Translations under genes and position numbers: made by a program
Shown: one piece after another, positions 1 to 8,010 of the stretch
Position numbering within the stretch: the stretch's first letter is position 1
Layout: the number at the start of each line of letters is the position of its first letter
The notes under the pieces: model-generated
The model's database searches: none
What the model saw: only the letters and a program-made list of their open reading frames with translations
Told to the model about the DNA's origin: nothing
From: an uncultured Prevotella sp.
GTDB lineage: Bacteria > Bacteroidota > Bacteroidia > Bacteroidales > Bacteroidaceae
Length of the DNA stretch: 64,000 nt
Assembly: GCA_900548745.1 (NCBI GenBank)
Contig: URLQ01000001.1
Location: 6,489 to 70,488 of the forward strand
Reading direction: 5' to 3'

Positions 1-2
1 CA

Positions 3-1268
3 GGTTTGAGCAAGACAGTTACCATCGCTACCAACATGGCAGGCCGTGGTACCGACATCAAGCTTTCTCCGGAAGTTAAAGCAGCAGGAGGTCTTGCCAT
101 CATCGGTACAGAGAGACATGAGAGCCGTCGTGTAGACAGGCAGTTGCGTGGACGTGCCGGACGTCAGGGTGACCCTGGTAGCTCTGTATTCTATGTCAGC
201 CTTGAAGACAAGCTCATGCGTCTGTTCGCAAGTGAGCGTATCGCAAGAGTAATGGACAGACTCGGCATTGAAGACGGAGAAAGAATTGAAAGTTCGCTGA
301 TGTCGAAGAGCATTGAGCGTGCACAGAAGAAAGTCGAGGAGAACAACTTCGGTATCCGTAAGCGTCTGTTGGAATACGACGACGTGATGAACAAGCAGCG
401 TACTGTCGTTTACGAGAAGCGTCGCCATGCCCTTATGGGTGAGAGAATCGGTATGGACATTACCAACATCATCTGGGACCGCATCGTAAACATCATAGAG
501 AAGAACGACTACGAGGGATGCAAGGATGAGTTCCTGAAAGTACTTGCCATGGAATGCCCATTCACAGAAGTGGAGCTTCAGAATGAAGACAGAGGAAACC
601 TTGAAGAGAAGGCATTCCAGGCAGCAATGGCAGACTTCAAGAGAAGAACAGACCGCATCCAGGCTGTAGGCTTCCCTGTAATAAAGGATGTATTCGAAAA
701 CCAGGGTGCTATATATGAGCGCATCATGGTGCCAATCACCGACGGCAAAAGAGTCTTCAACATCCCTTGCAACCTGAAGGAAGCTTACGATACAGAGGCA
801 AAGAGCGTTGTGAAGCAGTTTGAGAAGACAATCATGTTGCATATCATCGACGACTGTTGGAAAGAGAATCTTAGAGCACTTGACGAATTGAAGCATAGTG
901 TGCAAAATGCTTCTTACGAGCAGAAAGACCCTCTCGTAATATTCAAGTTGGAGAGTGTCAAGTTGTTCGACGACATGGTTGACCAGATGAACAACCGCAT
1001 CGTCAGCATTCTGATGAGAGCACAGATTCCAGTAATGGAACAACAGCAGGTACAAGAAGCAGCTCCTGAGGAACACTCACAGCAGTATACCGAAGAGAAG
1101 GTAAACCTCGAAGATGAGGCACAGAAAGCTGCTGCACAGCACGATACAAGAGAATCTACAGCAAAGCAGGAACCTATCGTAAAGGATAAGATGCCGGGAA
1201 GAAACGACCCTTGTCCTTGTGGAAGCGGCAAGAAGTTCAAGAACTGTCATGGACGCGGACTTGTTTAA
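3..1268 (+). CDS. secA: SecA preprotein translocase ATPase, C-terminal part (5' end outside window)
   Basis: This is the last 421 residues of SecA, the ATPase motor that pushes unfolded preproteins through SecYEG. The reading frame is open through the left window edge, so the gene begins upstream. The first residues match the NBD2 segment [12 protein letters not shown], followed by [25 protein letters not shown], the conserved helicase-type motif region, then the helical scaffold and wing domains. The C-terminus has a Gln/Glu-rich linker and ends in the zinc-binding [14 protein letters not shown] motif that contacts SecB and phospholipid in other bacteria. A strong intrinsic terminator follows. 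The identification is certain; only the true start is not visible. Confidence 0.97.
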   Translation, partial: GLSKTVTIATNMAGRGTDIKLSPEVKAAGGLAIIGTERHESRRVDRQLRGRAGRQGDPGSSVFYVSLEDKLMRLFASERIARVMDRLGIEDGERIESSLMSKSIERAQKKVEENNFGIRKRLLEYDDVMNKQRTVVYEKRRHALMGERIGMDITNIIWDRIVNIIEKNDYEGCKDEFLKVLAMECPFTEVELQNEDRGNLEEKAFQAAMADFKRRTDRIQAVGFPVIKDVFENQGAIYERIMVPITDGKRVFNIPCNLKEAYDTEAKSVVKQFEKTIMLHIIDDCWKENLRALDELKHSVQNASYEQKDPLVIFKLESVKLFDDMVDQMNNRIVSILMRAQIPVMEQQQVQEAAPEEHSQQYTEEKVNLEDEAQKAAAQHDTRESTAKQEPIVKDKMPGRNDPCPCGSGKKFKNCHGRGLV

Positions 1269-1298
1269 TTCCGCAACGATGAAAGTATAAAACACGGT

Positions 1299-1351
1299 GG
1301 AGTGTGTCAAAGGAAGGATGTCTATCCGCCAAGGACACACTCCTCTTTTTT
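1299..1351 (+). terminator. Intrinsic terminator of secA
   Basis: A 10-bp perfect stem pairs GGAGTGTGTC (1299-1308) with GACACACTCC (1334-1343). The loop holds a smaller GGAT/ATCC hairpin, and a T-rich run follows to 1351. It lies 30 bp after the secA stop. Confidence 0.85.
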
Positions 1352-1438
1352 ATAAAGACAATACCTATTATTTATAAAGACAATACCTGTTACTTATAAA
1401 GGCGAAACCTAATACTTATAAAAGAAATACCGACAATA
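1351..1438. repeat. Four-copy 22-bp tandem array
   Basis: Units begin at 1351, 1373, 1395 and 1417, so the period is exactly 22 bp. The first two share TATAAAGACAATACCT; the third and fourth are degenerate (TATAAAGGCGAAACCT, TATAAAAGAAATACC). The array fills the space between the secA terminator and the ABC ATPase gene, ending about 55 bp before its ATG. It may be a set of protein-binding sites or a remnant of slippage; function unknown. Confidence 0.85.
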
Positions 1439-1493
1439 GCATTTGCTTTTTGCGGTTTTATACAGTTATCATCAATAAAGAAAGCATCAACGT

Positions 1494-2222
1494 ATGGAAA
1501 TAGTTTTTGACAGTCTGAAAAAGACTTTCGGAGAGAAAACTGCTGTAGACATTGACAAACTGACAGTAGAAGGCAACACTCTGCTCGGTCTGGTAGGAAA
1601 CAACGGAGCTGGAAAAACAACGCTCTTCAGACTTGCTCTCGACCTTCTGAAGGCAGATTGCGGAACAGTGAACATGAAGTTCAACAACCCCGACGGCTCC
1701 ACTTTTGCCACCGATGTAAAGGTTGGAGAAGAATGGAAAGTATATACCGGAGCATATATAGATGAAAGTTTCCTCATAGACTTTCTCTCTCCCGAAGAAT
1801 ATTTCGAGTTTATTGCAAAGGTCAGCAATCTCTCAAAAGAGACAATGAACGAGCGACTTAAACAGTATGAAGACTTCATGAACGGTGAGATTATCGGACA
1901 GAACAAGCTTATCAGAAGCATGTCAGCTGGCAACAAGCAGAAGATAGGCATCATCTCAGCTCTCATCAACCAGCCACAACTGGTTATACTTGACGAACCA
2001 TTCAACTTCCTTGACCCGACGAGTCAGAATGTCCTCAAGAGACTGCTACAGAAATATAACAAGGAGACAGGTGCTACAATCATCGTCAGCAGCCATAACC
2101 TCTCTCACACAGTAGACATAAGCAATCGTATTGTTGTTATGGAACATGGAAAGATTGTGATGGACCTCGATAACGACGGTGAGGAGGCAAAAGCAAGATT
2201 GGAGGAGTACTTCAACAAATAA
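1494..2222 (+). CDS. ABC transporter ATP-binding protein (orphan, no adjacent permease)
   Basis: This 242-residue protein is a single ABC nucleotide-binding domain. Walker A is GNNGAGKT (residues 35-42), the signature is a variant MSAGNKQK (about 143-150) instead of LSGGQ, and Walker B with the catalytic Glu is LVILDEPFNFLDP (about 163-175). An SSHNLSHT switch-histidine region follows. The layout resembles ATPases of gliding/ABC-2-type exporters. No membrane subunit is encoded on either side: secA lies upstream and feoAB downstream. The partner permease must be elsewhere, or the protein acts alone. A 22-bp tandem array lies just upstream. The substrate cannot be told. Confidence 0.9.
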   Translation: MEIVFDSLKKTFGEKTAVDIDKLTVEGNTLLGLVGNNGAGKTTLFRLALDLLKADCGTVNMKFNNPDGSTFATDVKVGEEWKVYTGAYIDESFLIDFLSPEEYFEFIAKVSNLSKETMNERLKQYEDFMNGEIIGQNKLIRSMSAGNKQKIGIISALINQPQLVILDEPFNFLDPTSQNVLKRLLQKYNKETGATIIVSSHNLSHTVDISNRIVVMEHGKIVMDLDNDGEEAKARLEEYFNK

Positions 2223-2325
2223 GTAGCAAATCGTCGTCTCCCCTACTCCATGCTTGAGCATATAATTGCACGATATTATTTTACATACTATACCTATATT
2301 ATATTAGAATAATGAAGCACGTATA

Positions 2326-2378
2326 TTTTTAACCATAATTAGTAGGTATTTATCAGTAGAACTGGTTATGGTTAAAAA
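2326..2378. promoter_or_regulatory. 13-bp perfect inverted repeat upstream of feoAB
   Basis: TTTTTAACCATAA (2326-2338) is repeated as its exact reverse complement at 2366-2378, with 27 bp between the arms. The right arm ends 9 bp before a TACCTTTG promoter element. This position fits a two-site operator or a looped regulator site for iron uptake. No T-run follows, so it is not a simple terminator. The binding protein is not known. Confidence 0.6.
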
Positions 2379-2387
2379 TTTTCTTTC

Positions 2388-2452
2388 TACCTTTGTATAT
2401 AAAAAACGGCATCTCAGCAATGAAGGATTTAAATTAGCAAATTCTATCTTTG
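2388..2452 (+). promoter_or_regulatory. Candidate feoAB promoter -7 elements
   Basis: Two matches to the Bacteroidetes TAnnTTTG element lie upstream of feoAB: TACCTTTG at 2388-2395 and TATCTTTG at 2445-2452, 127 and 70 bp before the ATG. Neither has a clear TTTG -33 element at 19-21 bp, which could mean that an activator is needed. Confidence 0.45.
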
Positions 2453-2521
2453 CAAGTTTCTATCTGCGTTCGATTTGCATAATGTGGAAGATGTCGGAAA
2501 GAATAAAAAGACTATTAGAAT

Positions 2522-4957
2522 ATGAAATTGTCAGATCTGAAAACCGGAGAAAAAGGTGTTATCGTAAAGGTATTAGGACACGGAGGGTTCCGCAAGAGAA
2601 TAGTAGAGATGGGATTCATCAAAGGACAAATCGTGGAAGTTCTGTTGAATGCTCCTCTTCGCGACCCTGTGAAATACAAGATAATGGGATATGAAGTGTC
2701 GCTCAGACATAATGAGGCGGCAATGATAGAAATCATGTCTGTAGAGGAAGCAAGAAGCATTGACAAAGAGAAGCATACTGCCGAAAACAACAATGACGAA
2801 GAAGCCGTCATTGACAACAACTTCAACAAAGAAGACGAACAAGAAGAACCGTTAGAGAAAAAACTACATGAAGCTGCACTGAAAAAAAGAAAGAAGATAA
2901 ATGTGGCCCTCGTAGGCAACCCTAACTGCGGAAAGACTTCCCTGTTCAACTATATTTCCGGTGCTCACGAACGTGTAGGAAACTACTCTGGAGTAACCGT
3001 TGACGCCAAGGAGGGACACGCAAACTTTGAAGGATACGAGTTCAATATTACTGATCTGCCAGGCACTTATTCCCTTTCGGCATACAGTCCAGAGGAACTG
3101 TACGTCAGAAAAGAGATTATCGACAAGACTCCAGATATCATCATCAATGTCATAGACTCAAGCAATCTGGTAAGAAACCTTTATCTTACCACCCAGCTTG
3201 TGGACATGAACCAGAGAATCATCTGTGCCCTGAACATGTATGACGAGTTTGAGGAAAGAGGCGACAAGCTGAATACGGACACGCTCGGCAGACTGTTCGG
3301 CGTGCCTATGGTGCCGACCGTCTTCCGCACAGGACGTGGAGTAAAGGAACTGTTCCACAGAATCATCAATATGTATGAGGATCAGGACAACACCTACAGA
3401 CACATCCATATCAACCACGGCAAGGACATCGAAGAAGGCATCGACAGAGTGAAAGAGCTCATACAGAAAGATGAGCAGATAAGATACAAATACTCAACAA
3501 GATACCTCGCCATCAAACTGTTGGAGATGGACAAGAATACAGAAGAGTTTGTCAATACTCTGCCTAACGCCAAAGAGGTAATGGAAGCAAGAGACAGGGA
3601 AGCCGTAAGAATAAAGGAGGAAGTGAAGGAAGACAGCGAGACTGCCATCATGAACGCCAAATACGGATTCATCAACGGAGCGCTGAAAGAGGCAGAATAC
3701 GAAACCGGAGACAAACAGGACACGTATCAGACCACCCACGTGATTGACAAAATAATAACAAACAAATATCTCGGATTCCCACTGTTCTTCCTGTTGCTCT
3801 ACGTCATGTTCCAGGTTACCTTCTCCATAGGACAATATCCGATGGACTGGATAGATGCCGGTGTAGGAATGCTTGGCGACTGGATAAGCAGCAACATACC
3901 AGAGGGACCACTTAAAGCCATGCTTGTGGATGGTATCATCGGCGGTGTGGGAGCAGTAATCGTATTCCTGCCACAGATTCTCATCCTCTATGCCATCATC
4001 TCGTTCATGGAAGACAGCGGATATATGGCACGCGCGGCATTCATCATGGACAAGCTGATGCACAAGATGGGACTTCACGGCAAATCCTTCATCCCCCTCA
4101 TCATGGGCTTCGGATGCAACGTGCCTGCCATAATGGCAACAAGAACCATAGAGAGCAGACGAAGCAGACTGATAACGATGCTTATCCTTCCGTTCATGAG
4201 CTGTTCGGCAAGACTGCCTATCTACATCATGATAACAAGCACCTTCTTCGCACTTAAATACAGAAGCGTAATCATGATTTCCCTCTACGCCATAGGCATC
4301 ATCATGGCCATCATCATGAGCAGACTATTCAGCAAATGGCTTGTAAAGAGTGAAGACGTACCATTCGTCATGGAGCTACCGCCCTATCGTTTCCCTACCG
4401 CCAAGGCGATAATGAGACACACATGGGAGAAAGGGAAACAGTATCTCAAGAAGATGGGAGGCATCATCCTCGTGGCAAGCATCATAGTCTGGGCATTAGG
4501 ATATTTTCCCCACAACGACGACCTTACCATGCAGCAGCAACAGGAACAGAGCTACATCGGAAGGATAGGAAAAACCGTAGAACCGGTGTTCCGTCCGCAG
4601 GGCTTCGACTGGAAGCTCTCTGTAGGACTGATTTCCGGAGTAGGAGCAAAAGAGATTGTTGCATCCACAATGGGAGTGCTTTATTCCGGCGACGAAACGG
4701 TGGCAGACGACAGCGAGGCAGACAATGCCAAATATGAATACCTGTACAAGAAGATGTCGGCAGACGGTGTAACGCCGCTGATAGCATTCTGCTACCTGCT
4801 CTTTGTCCTGCTCTACTTCCCTTGTCTTGCCACGATAGTGGCGATAAAAAACGAGTCGGGAAGCTGGAAGTGGGCATTATTTACAGCCTTCTACACAACG
4901 GCTGTAGCATGGTTCGTGTCGGCAGCAGTATATCAGATAGGACTGCTGTTCACGTAA
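2522..4957 (+). CDS. feoB: FeoA-FeoB fusion ferrous iron transporter
   Basis: This 811-residue protein imports Fe2+ across the inner membrane. Residues 1-75 form a FeoA (SH3-like) domain. After an acidic linker (about 75-120) comes the FeoB G domain, with G1 GNPNCGKT (about 132-139), the YSGVTVDAKEG switch region and G3 DLPGTYSLS. A helical insertion and the polytopic membrane domain follow, with the two Gate motifs (for example GFGCNVPAIMATRTIESRR). Fusion of FeoA and FeoB in one chain is usual in Bacteroidetes. The gene has its own promoter region with an inverted repeat. The alcohol dehydrogenase 158 bp downstream needs iron and may be co-transcribed. Confidence 0.96.
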   Translation: MKLSDLKTGEKGVIVKVLGHGGFRKRIVEMGFIKGQIVEVLLNAPLRDPVKYKIMGYEVSLRHNEAAMIEIMSVEEARSIDKEKHTAENNNDEEAVIDNNFNKEDEQEEPLEKKLHEAALKKRKKINVALVGNPNCGKTSLFNYISGAHERVGNYSGVTVDAKEGHANFEGYEFNITDLPGTYSLSAYSPEELYVRKEIIDKTPDIIINVIDSSNLVRNLYLTTQLVDMNQRIICALNMYDEFEERGDKLNTDTLGRLFGVPMVPTVFRTGRGVKELFHRIINMYEDQDNTYRHIHINHGKDIEEGIDRVKELIQKDEQIRYKYSTRYLAIKLLEMDKNTEEFVNTLPNAKEVMEARDREAVRIKEEVKEDSETAIMNAKYGFINGALKEAEYETGDKQDTYQTTHVIDKIITNKYLGFPLFFLLLYVMFQVTFSIGQYPMDWIDAGVGMLGDWISSNIPEGPLKAMLVDGIIGGVGAVIVFLPQILILYAIISFMEDSGYMARAAFIMDKLMHKMGLHGKSFIPLIMGFGCNVPAIMATRTIESRRSRLITMLILPFMSCSARLPIYIMITSTFFALKYRSVIMISLYAIGIIMAIIMSRLFSKWLVKSEDVPFVMELPPYRFPTAKAIMRHTWEKGKQYLKKMGGIILVASIIVWALGYFPHNDDLTMQQQQEQSYIGRIGKTVEPVFRPQGFDWKLSVGLISGVGAKEIVASTMGVLYSGDETVADDSEADNAKYEYLYKKMSADGVTPLIAFCYLLFVLLYFPCLATIVAIKNESGSWKWALFTAFYTTAVAWFVSAAVYQIGLLFT

Positions 4958-4997
4958 GACAACTGTCCGCACAGTTCACAGCAGCCAAAAGCGTAAC

Positions 4998-5049
4998 TTC
5001 ATTTGATGAGACACAAACAGAAATGTCATGTGCATTCTCATCAATGAAG
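4998..5049. promoter_or_regulatory. Inverted repeat in the feoB-fucO gap
   Basis: CTTCATTTGATGAGA (4997-5011) pairs with TCTCATCAATGAAG (5036-5049) with a single bulged T, leaving a 24-nt loop. No T-run follows, so it is unlikely to be an intrinsic terminator. It may stabilise the feoB message end or act as a leader structure for the downstream dehydrogenase. No TAnnTTTG promoter was seen between the two genes. Confidence 0.5.
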
Positions 5050-5115
5050 TATAAATGAAAGAAACAAAACGTGATAAATTCACAATATTCAAACAAACTA
5101 ACCAAAAAAAACATT

Positions 5116-6270
5116 ATGATTAACAGATTTATCCTAAACGAAGTATCATACTTCGGACCGGGAGCAAGAAAAGAGCTTCCTACAGTAGTAAAGAGCCGCG
5201 GTTTCAAGAAAGCCCTCGTTGTAACAGACAAAGGACTGATGAAGTTCGGCGTGGCAAAGATGGTTCTCGACGTTCTTGACGAAGCCAACATACCTTACGA
5301 AGTATACGATGACGTTAAGCCAAACCCAACAGTAACCAACGTTACAAACGGAGTGGAAGCCTGCAAGAAGGCAGAAGCAGACTTTATCGTTGCCATCGGC
5401 GGTGGTTCTTCTATGGACACTGCCAAAGGAATAGGTATTGTATGCACCAATCCAGAGTTCGCCGATGTAGTATCATTGGAAGGCGTTGCAGACACAAAAA
5501 ACAAATGTCTGCCAATCATTGCCCTTCCTACAACTGCCGGAACAGCAGCCGAGACAACAATCAACTATGTAATCATCGACGAGAAGCGTCAGCAGAAGAT
5601 GGTCTGTGTTGACCCTAACGATATTCCTGCCGTTGCCATCATCGATGCCGAACTGATGTACTCCCTGCCAAAGGGACTTACCGCAGCAACAGGTATGGAC
5701 GCCATGACGCATGCCATTGAAGGTCTTATAACCAAGGCAGCATGGGAGATGAGCGACATGTTCGAGATAAAGGCCATTGAGATGATACACAAATATCTGC
5801 CGGTGGCAGTAAATGACCCTACAAATCCTGAGGGAAGAAACGGCATGGCTGTCGCACAGTATATTGCCGGCATGGCATTCTCCAATGTCGGTTTAGGTGT
5901 AGACCACGGCATGGCTCACCCAATGAGTGCCCTGCACGATGTACCACACGGAGTGGCTTGTGCCATTCTACTCCCTACGGTAATGCGCTTCAATATGCCG
6001 GTGAGCATCAAGAAGTATGTGGAGATAGCAAAGGCCGTAGGTGTTTACGAGGCAGGCATGACCGACGAACAGGCTGCAGAGGCCGCTTGCAACGAAATAG
6101 AGAACCTGTCGAAACTCGTAGGCATTCCTCAGCATCTGACCGAACTTGGCATCAAGGAAGAAGACATTCCTGCTCTTGCCGAACAGGCTATAACAGATGT
6201 TTGCACTCCGGGCAATCCTCGTCCTGTAACGAAAGAGGATATTCTCAACCTGTACAAAACGATTCTGTAA
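5116..6270 (+). CDS. fucO: Iron-containing alcohol dehydrogenase, lactaldehyde reductase type
   Basis: This protein belongs to the group III Fe-dependent alcohol dehydrogenases and closely follows the lactaldehyde:propanediol oxidoreductase (FucO) pattern. Its likely role is NADH-linked reduction of lactaldehyde to 1,2-propanediol during fucose or rhamnose fermentation. Visible features are the N-terminal MINRFILNEVSYFGPGA, the nucleotide-binding GGGSSMDTAKG and the metal-binding histidines in the GVDHGMAHPMSALHDVPHG segment. The frame is open back to 5071, but homologues begin at the MINRFIL methionine, giving 384 residues. No fucose pathway genes are nearby. The exact substrate is inferred. 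Confidence 0.85.
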   Translation: MINRFILNEVSYFGPGARKELPTVVKSRGFKKALVVTDKGLMKFGVAKMVLDVLDEANIPYEVYDDVKPNPTVTNVTNGVEACKKAEADFIVAIGGGSSMDTAKGIGIVCTNPEFADVVSLEGVADTKNKCLPIIALPTTAGTAAETTINYVIIDEKRQQKMVCVDPNDIPAVAIIDAELMYSLPKGLTAATGMDAMTHAIEGLITKAAWEMSDMFEIKAIEMIHKYLPVAVNDPTNPEGRNGMAVAQYIAGMAFSNVGLGVDHGMAHPMSALHDVPHGVACAILLPTVMRFNMPVSIKKYVEIAKAVGVYEAGMTDEQAAEAACNEIENLSKLVGIPQHLTELGIKEEDIPALAEQAITDVCTPGNPRPVTKEDILNLYKTIL

Positions 6271-6317
6271 TCGAATATAAAAAGAAATCAGCAACGACAG
6301 ATACTGATAAATCCAAC

Positions 6318-6353
6318 AAGAAGTCTCCTGTCTCTGGGAGACTTCTTTCTTTT
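6318..6353 (+). terminator. Intrinsic terminator of the alcohol dehydrogenase gene
   Basis: An 11-bp perfect stem, AAGAAGTCTCC (6318-6328) with GGAGACTTCTT (6337-6347), has an 8-nt loop and is followed by a T-rich stretch. Confidence 0.85.
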
Positions 6354-6373
6354 CCGCCTTTCACAGACAGACA

Positions 6374-6409
6374 TAAAAAAAGAGAGAAAGGCACACAACC
6401 CTTCTCTCT
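6374..6409 (-). terminator. Intrinsic terminator of rpsP
   Basis: Read on the minus strand, an 11-bp stem with one G-U pair (plus-strand arms 6381-6391 and 6399-6409) is followed by a run of six T residues (plus-strand A6 at 6375-6380). It lies 28 bp after the rpsP stop. Confidence 0.8.
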
Positions 6410-6436
6410 TCTCTTTTCTTACTTATCGACTGAGAA

Positions 6437-6964
6437 TTACTCTGCAGCAGCCTCTTCAGCTGGAGCTTCCTCTGTAGCAGCCTCAGCAGCCTTAGCAGCT
6501 TCTGCCTCAGCCTTCTTCTCAGCTACTTTCTTAGCGATAGCTTCGTTAACCTTCTTCTCCTCAGCAAGGCTCTTGTCGTAAGCGGCCTTCTTCTCCTTTG
6601 CCAATGTCTCACGCAAAGCGTCGAGACCCTTCTGCTTGTCAGCCTTCCATGCATCGAACTTGGTCTGAGCTGCAGCCTCATCGAATGCACCCTTCTTAAC
6701 ACCGCCACGGAGATGCTTCATCATGTAAACACCTTCACGCTTAAGGATGTTGCGAACAGTATCTGTTGGCTGTGCACCAACCTCTACCCAATAAAGAGCA
6801 CGATCAAAATTCAAATCTACTGTGGCAGGATTAGTGTTTGGATTATAAGTACCAATCTTTTCAGTAAACTTTCCATCACGTGGAGCTCTAACGTCAGCGA
6901 TTACGATGCTGTAGAAGGCATAGCCCTTACGGCCACCGCGCTGTAATCTGATTTTTGTTGCCAT
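6437..6964 (-). CDS. rpsP: 30S ribosomal protein S16 with long C-terminal tail
   Basis: Residues 1-80 are a full S16 domain ([20 protein letters not shown] at the start, then the [30 protein letters not shown] segment). S16 is an assembly protein of the 30S body. The remaining 95 residues are a Lys-rich then Ala/Glu-rich tail, making 175 residues in total; such tails are common in Bacteroidetes S16. The gene is monocistronic here, with its own promoter (minus strand, 7022-7029), a hairpin near the transcript start and a terminator. The tail probably stays flexible; its role is unknown. Confidence 0.97.
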   Translation of the reverse strand: MATKIRLQRGGRKGYAFYSIVIADVRAPRDGKFTEKIGTYNPNTNPATVDLNFDRALYWVEVGAQPTDTVRNILKREGVYMMKHLRGGVKKGAFDEAAAQTKFDAWKADKQKGLDALRETLAKEKKAAYDKSLAEEKKVNEAIAKKVAEKKAEAEAAKAAEAATEEAPAEEAAAE

Positions 6965-6997
6965 TTTTAATTATTTATTTTTTTAGGTTTGAATTTA

Positions 6998-7029
6998 ATG
7001 TCATTATCGCGTAATGACATGCAAAGGTA
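6998..7029 (-). promoter_or_regulatory. rpsP promoter and 5'-end hairpin
   Basis: On the minus strand, TACCTTTG (plus CAAAGGTA, 7022-7029) is the -7 element. Immediately downstream is a perfect 9-bp palindrome, ATGTCATTA (6998-7006) and TAATGACAT (7012-7020), with a 5-nt loop. It would lie at the very 5' end of the rpsP message or overlap its start site. It may be a leader stem for ribosomal autoregulation or an operator. Confidence 0.6.
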
Positions 7030-7194
7030 TCTCTTTTTTATTGAACACGAAACACCTCACCTCCTCAATTATATATTATTTAAGTAATTTAACAATATAA
7101 ATATCACCACAAAACAAGTCGTTCTACTTAAAATCACATTCTTTGCCCCACTTATATTATAGCTTTTTCCACCTTATATTATTTATATAGAACC

Positions 7195-7304
7195 AGAAAG
7201 TCGGCAACTTCCATGAAGCGACCAAGGGACTTACAAACAGAAAGTAGGTAACTTTCCAATAGAAAGTCGGTAACTTTCTCATAGAAATTACGTAACTTTC
7301 TAAA
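7195..7304. repeat. 22-bp tandem array with GAAAGT/ACTTTC dyads
   Basis: Units start at 7195, 7217 (degenerate), 7239, 7261 and 7283, a constant 22-bp step. The best unit reads AGAAAGTCGGTAACTTTC plus four variable bases and contains a 6-bp dyad, GAAAGT and ACTTTC around five bases. The last three units match a block at 63693-63758 unit by unit, in the same order. Confidence 0.9.
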
Positions 7305-7382
7305 AACGGTACTTTTTACGAGTGTTTTTACTTCATTAAAATTTAATAACCGGAAATACTTTTCTGTTAGATTGAAAAGATA

Positions 7383-7390
7383 TAATTTTG
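7383..7390 (+). promoter_or_regulatory. Promoter -7 element for the secreted Lys-rich protein
   Basis: TAATTTTG fits the TAnnTTTG consensus and lies 88 bp before the chosen ATG. A clear TTTG at the expected upstream spacing was not found. Confidence 0.5.
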
Positions 7391-7477
7391 CAGCGTTGGA
7401 GAAAATAATTTCACCGCTTGGCGGATGGCCATACGATAAACGAACCATTAAAACAAGTTAAAGGAAAGGAAACACAA

Positions 7478-7891
7478 ATGAGAAAGATTATCATTTCAGC
7501 CGTCGCAATGGCTGCTTTATGCTTTTCTGTAGACGCAATGGCGCAGAACACAGTACAGAAAATCAACACCCTGACGACCCAGTGCGACAAGACAAAGAAA
7601 GAATGCAAGAAAGCAGCTAAAAGCTGCAAGTCAACGGTTGATGCCGTCACATCGGCAACATCTCAGACAAAATCATGCTGCAAACAGACCCGGAAGGCTG
7701 CCAAAGCAGAACTGAAGGAGTCAAAGAAAGCCATCAAAACAGAATTGAAGCGAGCCAAGAAGTTGACTAAAGCGGAGTTGAAAGGTGCGAAAGCAGAGCT
7801 TAAGTCTACAAAGATGGCAGCCAACGCCAATTTGAAGACAGCAGAGAAACTGACAAAACAGATAGTTAATTCAGCTAAAAAGTCATATTAA
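7478..7891 (+). CDS. Small secreted Lys/Ala-rich helical protein, function unknown
   Basis: This 137-residue protein begins with a signal peptide (MRKIIISAVAMAALCFSVDAMAQ), so it is exported to the periplasm or beyond. The mature part is strongly basic, with five Cys in the first half. The second half repeats an AELK/TELK/NLK pattern about every 8-12 residues, which should form a long amphipathic helix or coiled coil. The frame is open upstream to 7418, but the methionine at 7478 gives a correct signal peptide. It looks superficially like a histone H1 tail, but export argues against a DNA role. It could bind polyanions or act as a periplasmic spacer. No family was recognised. Confidence 0.75.
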   Translation: MRKIIISAVAMAALCFSVDAMAQNTVQKINTLTTQCDKTKKECKKAAKSCKSTVDAVTSATSQTKSCCKQTRKAAKAELKESKKAIKTELKRAKKLTKAELKGAKAELKSTKMAANANLKTAEKLTKQIVNSAKKSY

Positions 7892-7927
7892 CAAGTCGCA
7901 GAACGACAGTCGAAACAGATTTAAAGC

Positions 7928-7965
7928 AAAGGCTGCAGAGATATTCTCCTGCAGCCTTTGTCTTA
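7928..7965 (+). terminator. Intrinsic terminator of the secreted Lys-rich protein gene
   Basis: AAAGGCTGCAG (7928-7938) pairs perfectly with CTGCAGCCTTT (7949-7959) around a 10-nt loop, and TTTGTCTTA follows. Confidence 0.85.
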
Positions 7966-8010
7966 TCCTTTCCCGAAGCAGCAACCTGGCTTCAGAGTAT
8001 TGCCAACAGA

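Larger units (their letters stand above)
6965..7477. other. 513-bp gap without genes between rpsP and the secreted protein gene
   Basis: The divergent intergenic stretch holds the rpsP promoter and hairpin on the left, an AT-rich section with CCACTTATATTATAG and CCACCTTATATTATT elements (7146-7190), a 22-bp tandem array (7195-7304) and a TAATTTTG promoter element (7383-7390). I see no open frame with coding character and no tRNA-like fold. Confidence 0.7.

Noticed and set aside
2368..2694. Frame MVKNFLSTFVYKK crossing the feoAB promoter
   Set aside because: It covers the promoter region and runs into the feoAB gene in another frame; no coding character.
5958..6581. 207-codon frame over the fucO end and rpsP
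   Set aside because: It lies on two real genes and crosses two terminators; a shadow frame.
7195..7304. CRISPR array
   Set aside because: Units follow each other with no unique spacers and are only 21-22 bp; no cas gene is present in the window.
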